Shown one piece after another: positions 13,960 to 18,344 of a DNA stretch of 18,344 bases (within the stretch, counting starts at the first letter, position 1; every line of letters starts with the position of its first letter). The stretch lies in contig DAXB01000060.1 in the NCBI GenBank assembly GCA_002506175.1, forward strand, positions 1 through 18,344, in the 5' to 3' direction. The translations under genes were made by a program, and so were the position numbers. This stretch comes from Methanomassiliicoccaceae archaeon UBA113 (GTDB lineage: Archaea > Thermoplasmatota > Thermoplasmata > Methanomassiliicoccales > Methanomethylophilaceae). The notes beneath the pieces are model-generated. The model saw nothing but the letters and a program-made list of their open reading frames with translations, did not search any database and was not told the DNA's origin.

Positions 13960-14880
13960 ATGGCAAAGAGAAATCTCATTTCGGTTATTGATATGAAGGA
14001 CGAGTGGCCCGACCTCGTCGAGCTCGCTATCAAGCTCAAGGCGGAGCGCGGTAATCACAACGCCCCCCTCAAGGGAAAATCGCTCGGAATGATCTTCGAG
14101 AAACCCAGCACAAGGACCAGGATATCATTCGATGTCGCAATCACAGAGCTGGGAGGACACGCAGTTTACCTCGATGAGTCCAAGATGCAGATGGGAGTAC
14201 ACAGCGAGACCATGGAGGATACCGCACGCGTCATGAGCCGTTTCGTCCACGGAATCATGTACCGCGCATTCGACTACAAGATGATGGACAAGCTCGGAGA
14301 GTGGGCATCAGTCCCCGTCATCAGCGGACTCGACAACCTCGAGCACCCCTGTCAGGCACTCGCCGATATGGTCACCATCAAGGAGAAACTCGGAGGATTC
14401 CGCGGAAAGAAGCTCGTATATCTCGGAGACGGAAACAACGTCTGCAACTCGCTGCTGTATGCATGCGCAATCATGGGAATCGACATGGTCGCATGCTGTC
14501 CGGCTGTCAGGATGCCCAACGCCGAGATAATGTGGAATGCTACCAAGATCGCAGAGGCCAACGGTTCCCAGATCATCGCATCCCATGAGCCCGAGAAGGC
14601 ATGCGTCGATGCAGATGTCCTCTACACCGACACATGGATATCGATGGGGGACAAGACGCCCGAGGAAGAGGCCATCAAACTCTTCAAACCCTATCAGATC
14701 AACGACAATCTCCTCAAGATCGCGAAGCCCACATGCATCGTCATGCACTGTCTTCCCGCGCACCGCGGACAGGAGATTACCAACGAGGTCATCGAAGGTC
14801 CTCACAGCGTTGTGTTCGACCAGGCGGAGAACAGGCTCCATGCTCAGAAAGCCGTTCTCTACACTCTGATGAAGGATTGA
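13960..14880 (+). CDS. argF: Ornithine carbamoyltransferase
   Basis: Makes citrulline from carbamoyl phosphate and ornithine, the sixth step of arginine synthesis; cytoplasmic. At 306 residues it has normal length. The carbamoyl-phosphate site S50-T-R-T-R54 is in FEKPSTRTRISF, HPCQ is at 129-132, and the ornithine site is D224-TWISMG and H263-CLP. These separate it from aspartate carbamoyltransferase, which lacks the SMG loop and HCLP. ATG 13960 fits the TATA box; an out-of-frame ATG at 13955 is ignored. Codons are strongly biased to C-ending forms, as for abundant proteins. The gene is monocistronic: it converges with the RecJ-like gene, stops separated by four bases. Confidence 0.95.
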   Translation: MAKRNLISVIDMKDEWPDLVELAIKLKAERGNHNAPLKGKSLGMIFEKPSTRTRISFDVAITELGGHAVYLDESKMQMGVHSETMEDTARVMSRFVHGIMYRAFDYKMMDKLGEWASVPVISGLDNLEHPCQALADMVTIKEKLGGFRGKKLVYLGDGNNVCNSLLYACAIMGIDMVACCPAVRMPNAEIMWNATKIAEANGSQIIASHEPEKACVDADVLYTDTWISMGDKTPEEEAIKLFKPYQINDNLLKIAKPTCIVMHCLPAHRGQEITNEVIEGPHSVVFDQAENRLHAQKAVLYTLMKD

Positions 14881-14884
14881 AAAC

Positions 14885-16297
14885 TCATTCGACCTGGCCG
14901 GAGACCAGATCCTCGACGATGTCGAGGAAATCCTCCTTTTTATCGGGGGGTATGGTGGCGCCCGCGGCGACACTGTGCCCTCCTCCGAATCCGCCGACGA
15001 TATCTGCCGCCGTCTTCATTATGACCGAAAGGTCCAATCCGCGGTCTACAAGCTCCCTGTTCGCCCTTGCGGAAACCTTGATCCCGTCATCCGCGTCGAC
15101 GAAGCCCAGAATGGGGAGGTTGTGCCTGCATTCCGATGAATTGAGGAGCATCCCTGCTACTATCCCGACGACGGTGTCCCTGATGTTGGAGCCAGCGTCG
15201 AAGTACTGTATGAAACGGCGTTCCCTGATGAGATGGTTGTCCTTCACATAGGACAGCGCCGCAGATATGTGGCGTCTGTGATCTGCACGGTTCTGTTCCG
15301 CATCTTTGAGTGCGGATTCATCACCCTTGCATATCCTGAGGCCCGTCTCCGCATCATCATACCTTCCGCATGAGTTCAGGACCGTCGCATACTCCTTGGC
15401 ATCCCTCAGTCCGGTGCCGCGAGGGAATCTGGGTAGTGTGTAGACCTCGCCGTAAACCAGGCGCTGTTCCTCGGGTTTCACCTGAGCCAGGACGTTGTCG
15501 GTGACGCGTTCTTTCTCGTTCTCGTTCAGATCGTTCCATACTCTCCATTTCCCTTTTTCCTTTACGGACACCTTTAGGAATTCCAGCATGTCCAGGCAGC
15601 CGTTGGGGTTGTCCGTAAGACCTTCTATGCGGGGCTCGTTGCAGTACTGGAAGAACTGTATCAGCGGTCTGGTCTCCCTTCCGAAGAGGCGCAGGTCGTT
15701 CTCGATCACCAGGTCTCCGTTGGAGATTGCATCCTCCAGCAGCTTCCTGTTGAGGCTGATGAGTTTCGATTCGGATGAATCCTGGAAGTCTCCGACCGCA
15801 CCTATCACGGCGATATAGGCGAGATCTCTGTTGTTCTGGTCGACCTTTCTGGAGAGAAGGTACGTCATACCGGCACCGCTGATCTCATAGGATCCGTCGA
15901 AACCGTATGTGTGAGGATTCAGATGTTCTATGGACACGAAGCTGTCAAGAACGGTTTGTTTCTTCCTCCATTTCGGATCTGGAACATGGTGGTCTGTAAC
16001 GATCATTCCCGATTTCGTGAATTCGGACAGGTATCCGCTTCCGAGGTCGCATATCCAGACAACATCCTCTGGAGCATTGTTTATCATGCTGATGGATTCC
16101 TCGGTGATCTTCGTCTGGAATACCATTCTGTGGGGTATTCCCAGACGTTCCAGTGTGATGTCTGCTATGGCGCCTGCCGTAATACCGTCGGCGTCTATGT
16201 GGGTGACGACCATGACGCTTCCTGCCGAGCGCAGGACGCTGGCAGCATGCGTCAGATCCCTTTCCATGCGTTGGAAATCACCATCTGAAACCTGCAT
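14885..16297 (-). CDS. DHH/DHHA1 phosphoesterase, archaeal RecJ-like (GAN-type) nuclease
   Basis: A 470-residue DHH-family protein like the archaeal RecJ homologues that join the CMG-type replisome (GINS-associated nuclease) and degrade single-stranded DNA or RNA. DHH motifs are intact: H33-I-D35-A-D37 in VVTHIDADGIT, D84 in WICDLGSG, D102-H-H104 in TDHHVPDP, and D170 in IGAVGDFQD. The C-terminal DHHA1 signature GGFGGGHSVAAGA (435-447) is present. ATG 16297 is preceded by GGTGA at a good distance and lies inside the upstream gene (20-base overlap), suggesting translational coupling; a second ATG at 16267 also has GGTGA upstream. Archaea often carry several such paralogues, so a role as GAN itself rather than as a related oligonuclease is not certain. 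Confidence 0.85.
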   Translation of the reverse strand: MQVSDGDFQRMERDLTHAASVLRSAGSVMVVTHIDADGITAGAIADITLERLGIPHRMVFQTKITEESISMINNAPEDVVWICDLGSGYLSEFTKSGMIVTDHHVPDPKWRKKQTVLDSFVSIEHLNPHTYGFDGSYEISGAGMTYLLSRKVDQNNRDLAYIAVIGAVGDFQDSSESKLISLNRKLLEDAISNGDLVIENDLRLFGRETRPLIQFFQYCNEPRIEGLTDNPNGCLDMLEFLKVSVKEKGKWRVWNDLNENEKERVTDNVLAQVKPEEQRLVYGEVYTLPRFPRGTGLRDAKEYATVLNSCGRYDDAETGLRICKGDESALKDAEQNRADHRRHISAALSYVKDNHLIRERRFIQYFDAGSNIRDTVVGIVAGMLLNSSECRHNLPILGFVDADDGIKVSARANRELVDRGLDLSVIMKTAADIVGGFGGGHSVAAGATIPPDKKEDFLDIVEDLVSGQVE

Positions 16298-17039
16298 GTT
16301 CGCTCACCAGCTTGCCGAATATCACTCCGGCGATGTATTCTAGGTTGACCGTATCGGCTCTGTTGTACTCCTTCAGGATGTTCAACGCATCTTCGTCATC
16401 GTGGCGTTTCCATTGGTGCCACAGGTGTACGGCCATTGCGCCATCCACTCCTTCGATGTCATCGGACCTCTTTATTCCGAGTTCGATCTCCAGCGGTTTG
16501 AGGCCTTCCTTGAACCCGACCTTCCTGGAGGCGAAACGGAGATCATATTGGGGCATCCCGAAGTCCACCTCCGGGAAGCTGTTCCTGAGGACCGGGACAT
16601 CGAAACAGCTGCCATTGAAGGTTACGAGCATCTTCGCCCCCTCAAGCGCATCGGACAGGGACTCGGAATCCAGATCGAAACCCTCCGTAAGCGTGTAGGT
16701 CTCGTTCTTCCTATGGACGGTCACGACTGTGACCAAAGCATCCCTGCTCAGACCATCGGTCTCGATGTCCAGGTATGCTGCATCATCCTTGAAGCGGTCG
16801 TACATCCTCCAATGCTCGGATTTGGGGACCATATCCGCAAGAAGGGCGGATTCGCCGTTGTCCAAGAGTTCCTGCGCCTGCATCAGCAGCGCATCCCCTC
16901 TTTCCTTGAGGGCGGGCTTCACACATTCTATGGTATCTGCGGATACGAATTCGTCCCAGGACAGGATCCCCTCCCCCCAGATTGCCTTCTCCTTCTTCGC
17001 CCCGACAGATGGGAGAATCTGGAATGTGTGCTCTATCAT
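16278..17039 (-). CDS. RNase H-like (DnaQ/YprB-type) DEDDy exonuclease with N-terminal extension
   Basis: A 253-residue protein. Residues 1-85 are a helical N-terminus beginning HTFQILPSVGAKKEKAIWGEGILSWDEF, which resembles the short hairpin segment found at the front of this family. From 87 on is a ribonuclease H-like 3'-5' exonuclease fold: D91 and E93 in YLDIETDG, D147 in TFNGSCFDVPVL, and Y225...D229 in YNRADTVNLEY, giving a complete DEDDy site. It likely degrades DNA or RNA from the 3' end. It is the first gene of a two-gene unit; its 3' end overlaps the RecJ-like gene by 20 bases, so a 3'-5' and a probable 5'-3' nuclease are made together. ATG 17039 is leaderless by the TATA geometry. 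Confidence 0.8.
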   Translation of the reverse strand: MIEHTFQILPSVGAKKEKAIWGEGILSWDEFVSADTIECVKPALKERGDALLMQAQELLDNGESALLADMVPKSEHWRMYDRFKDDAAYLDIETDGLSRDALVTVVTVHRKNETYTLTEGFDLDSESLSDALEGAKMLVTFNGSCFDVPVLRNSFPEVDFGMPQYDLRFASRKVGFKEGLKPLEIELGIKRSDDIEGVDGAMAVHLWHQWKRHDDEDALNILKEYNRADTVNLEYIAGVIFGKLVSEHAGFRW

Positions 17040-17060
17040 AATGGTGCATAGGTTGTCGTT

Positions 17061-17071
17061 TAGTTTAAAGT
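17061..17071. promoter_or_regulatory. Symmetric divergent TATA element (DEDDy exonuclease / phosphoesterase)
   Basis: TAGTTTAAAGT contains the palindrome TTTAAA (17064-17069). Its centre is 27.5 bases from the first base of ATG 17039 on minus and 27.5 bases from ATG 17094 on plus. One TBP site may serve both directions with leaderless transcripts. Confidence 0.5.
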
Positions 17072-17093
17072 TGCGAATTGCAGTATGGCGGTC

Positions 17094-17816
17094 ATGAGGT
17101 CCCTCAGGATTCTTCCCGGTGTTACGATCACCAGCGACAGATGCCTTATCCTTGACGAGGGGCCGACGGTGGTCTTAGGAGATCTCCATCTGGGGTATGA
17201 GCGTGCACTGGAACAGGAGGGGATGTACATACCTCGCATCAACACCGAATCTATCCGTGAATCGTTGAATGACATCATCTCCCGTTACGAGCCGGCCAGG
17301 GTAGTCCTTCTGGGTGATATCAAACATGATTTCAAACGTGCCGGATACGAAGAGAGGAACGAGGTCCGGACGATAGTGAATCTGCTTTCCGAAGCGGCCC
17401 AGGTAGTAGCCGTCAAGGGGAACCACGACAACTACCTGCAGAACATTGTGGCGGACATGGGGCTGCTGGTAGTGGATTACATAGACGTCATGGGATTCAG
17501 GCTGGAGCACGGTCATGAGGATTCAGGCAAGAGACCAGTGATAATAGGCCATGAGCATCCGTCGGTCCGCATCCCCGGAAGCATGGGGGGCGGCCTCAAG
17601 ATCCAATGTTTCGTCCACGCGGAGAAGGACGGTGTCATCGTCCTCCCTCCTTTCAGTCCGTTCTCGTCGGGAAACGACCTCGTTCTGGACAAGAGCTGTG
17701 TCATGGCTCCCGCTCTCAGGGATTCGGATTACGCCCATGCGAAATTGTACGGTGTCACCGATATGGGATTGATAGCTCTGGGGAACATATCGGGCCTGTC
17801 CGACATCGTTCTTTGA
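17094..17816 (+). CDS. Metallophosphoesterase, archaeal SbcD/Mre11-related (COG1407 type)
   Basis: Calcineurin-like phosphoesterase of 240 residues with all metal-binding motifs: VVLGDLHLGYE (D30, H32), VLLGDIKHDF (D75), VKGNHDNY (N110-H-D), EHGHE (H139, H141) and IIGHEHP (H153, H155). GDLHLGYE and the YIPR...IRESLNDII helix are typical of the single-domain archaeal group named SbcD-related, which lacks the capping domain of true Mre11. The in vivo substrate is unknown; relatives are often near DNA repair genes, as here. The frame also has ATG 17085; 17094 is chosen because it fits the promoter spacing. The gene ends before a 124-base spacer with TTGTTTTTAC (17870-17879), a possible terminator. 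Confidence 0.85.
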   Translation: MRSLRILPGVTITSDRCLILDEGPTVVLGDLHLGYERALEQEGMYIPRINTESIRESLNDIISRYEPARVVLLGDIKHDFKRAGYEERNEVRTIVNLLSEAAQVVAVKGNHDNYLQNIVADMGLLVVDYIDVMGFRLEHGHEDSGKRPVIIGHEHPSVRIPGSMGGGLKIQCFVHAEKDGVIVLPPFSPFSSGNDLVLDKSCVMAPALRDSDYAHAKLYGVTDMGLIALGNISGLSDIVL

Positions 17817-17828
17817 CTGGTTGGTTAG

Positions 17829-17853
17829 AATTGTCGTTTTGAATACGTACAAT
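17829..17853 (+). promoter_or_regulatory. Inverted repeat upstream of the methyltransferase promoter
   Basis: ATTGT (17830-17834) and ACAAT (17849-17853) are inverted around 14 bases, similar to the AATTGT/ACAATT pair at 4638-4658. It lies about 47 bases ahead of the TATA box. A regulator site is possible but weakly supported. Confidence 0.25.
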
Positions 17854-17899
17854 AATAAACGTCCGACCTTGTTTTTACATATTGCCTTCCCACCCCAAT

Positions 17900-17908
17900 T
17901 AAATATAA
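17900..17908 (+). promoter_or_regulatory. TATA box of the methyltransferase gene
   Basis: TAAATATAA in an AT-rich block (17897-17913), centred 27 bases before about 17931. The short leader carries GGAG (17929-17932), 8 bases ahead of ATG 17941. Confidence 0.6.
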
Positions 17909-17940
17909 TTATGTTAATGCCAACCGCAGGAGATATCATT

Positions 17941-18344
17941 ATGGCAATGTCACCTAAAGAGAGAGTACTTGCTGCACTGAAACAGGAGTCCCTTGACAGG
18001 CCTCCAGTCGCAGTGTTCACACAGTCTGCAACATTGGATCAGATGGCCGCATGCGGAGCATCATGGCCCGAGGCCCACAAGGACCCCGCCCTCATGGCAA
18101 AGCTCGCAGCAGCACAGGCAGACCACAACGGAACCGAGTGTGTCAGGGCATCATTCTGTCTCACAGCAGAGACCGAGGCACTCGGAGCAACAGTCGCTGT
18201 CGACAAGAAGGATGCAGCACCTATGATCAAGGTCCACCCCCTCAAGTTCGACTGTATGGCTGGAGAGTACGACGACCTTTCCAAGGTCATTTCCCCCGAG
18301 GAAATGATCAAGACCGGAAGGCCCGCAGTCGTTCTCAAGGCAGT
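17941..18344 (+). CDS. Methylcobamide:CoM methyltransferase, MtaA/MtbA type (N-terminal part)
   Basis: The gene runs off the right edge; 134 codons are visible. It moves a methyl group from a methylated corrinoid protein to coenzyme M in methylotrophic methanogenesis. The start MSPKERVLAALKQESLDRPPVAVFTQSATLDQM, then CGASWPEAHKDPALMAKLA and ECVRASFCLTAETEALGA, follows the MtaA/MtbA/CmuA branch of the uroporphyrinogen decarboxylase-like family. The zinc-binding His and Cys residues lie further on, outside the window. Whether it serves methanol (MtaA) or methylamines (MtbA) cannot be decided from this part. It has its own strong promoter and ribosome binding site and highly biased codons, as expected for an abundant catabolic enzyme. 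ATG 17947 is an alternative start. Confidence 0.85.
   Translation, partial: MAMSPKERVLAALKQESLDRPPVAVFTQSATLDQMAACGASWPEAHKDPALMAKLAAAQADHNGTECVRASFCLTAETEALGATVAVDKKDAAPMIKVHPLKFDCMAGEYDDLSKVISPEEMIKTGRPAVVLKA

Noticed and set aside
14308..14973. Long minus-strand open frame across argF
   Set aside because: Same reverse-strand artefact of codon bias; it has no motifs, and argF accounts for the region.
16401..17051. 216-codon plus-strand open frame opposite the DEDDy exonuclease
   Set aside because: The minus-strand protein has a full catalytic set; the plus-strand frame has none and covers the divergent promoter start.
1..18344. CRISPR arrays, insertion sequences, integrases or attachment sites
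   Set aside because: No regularly spaced repeats, transposase or recombinase motifs were seen. The tRNA-His 3' end is not repeated elsewhere in the window as an att site would be.

Overview
The window is archaeal and most likely from a methylotrophic methanogen of the Methanomassiliicoccales (Thermoplasmata). Several things point there. It has a FEN-1 nuclease ending in a PCNA-binding box, an archaeal RecJ-like (GAN-type) nuclease, RtcB, an archaeal-type isoleucyl-tRNA synthetase and an archaeal PUA protein. TATA boxes sit about 22-28 bases ahead of many start codons. A methylcobamide:coenzyme M methyltransferase begins at the right edge. All 17 stop codons visible in the window are TGA, with no TAG or TAA, which fits a lineage that gives TAG to pyrrolysine. 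The exact genus cannot be read from the sequence.

Layout, left to right. (1) 1-310: the C-terminal end of an AAA ATPase with a DUF4143-type tail. (2) 354-3443: a tight plus-strand run rpe, fen1, tatD-like, tcdA-like, with gaps of 9 and 4 bases and a 4-base ATGA overlap. (3) 3533-4624, minus strand: an unrecognised 12-helix membrane protein that looks like a duplicated six-helix unit. (4) 4780-7734: ileS, ended by a GC hairpin plus T7, then a radical SAM protein of the SPL-like family (7788-8660). (5) 8661-8876: a spacer with TTTCGG repeats, a good promoter and a short transcript ending in a 9-bp hairpin and T-run; it could be a small RNA or encode a 32-residue peptide. (6) 8876-9724, minus: a DUF368 polyprenyl-phosphate transporter, divergent from a PUA-domain protein and an HD phosphohydrolase (9787-11590). 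(7) 11580-13140, minus: a tRNA-His gene, whose precursor ends look paired, directly upstream of rtcB. (8) 13337-13834: a GNAT acetyltransferase. (9) 13960-14880: ornithine carbamoyltransferase with repeats upstream of its promoter. (10) 14885-17039, minus: a DEDDy exonuclease overlapping a DHH/RecJ-like nuclease, divergent from an SbcD/Mre11-related phosphoesterase (17094-17816). (11) 17941-end: the methyltransferase.

Most of this is core housekeeping. DNA replication and repair are well represented (FEN-1, RecJ-like/GAN, DEDDy exonuclease, Mre11-related phosphoesterase, possibly TatD), as are tRNA charging, processing and modification (IleRS, tRNA-His, RtcB, TcdA-like). I see no CRISPR array, transposase, integrase or clear foreign island. 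The least explained parts are the small transcript at 8751-8891, the paired ends of pre-tRNA-His beside rtcB, the duplicated membrane protein with an operator-like inverted repeat over its TATA box, and the repeats ahead of the carbamoyltransferase gene. All spacers are under 300 bases and each is described below where it holds anything.
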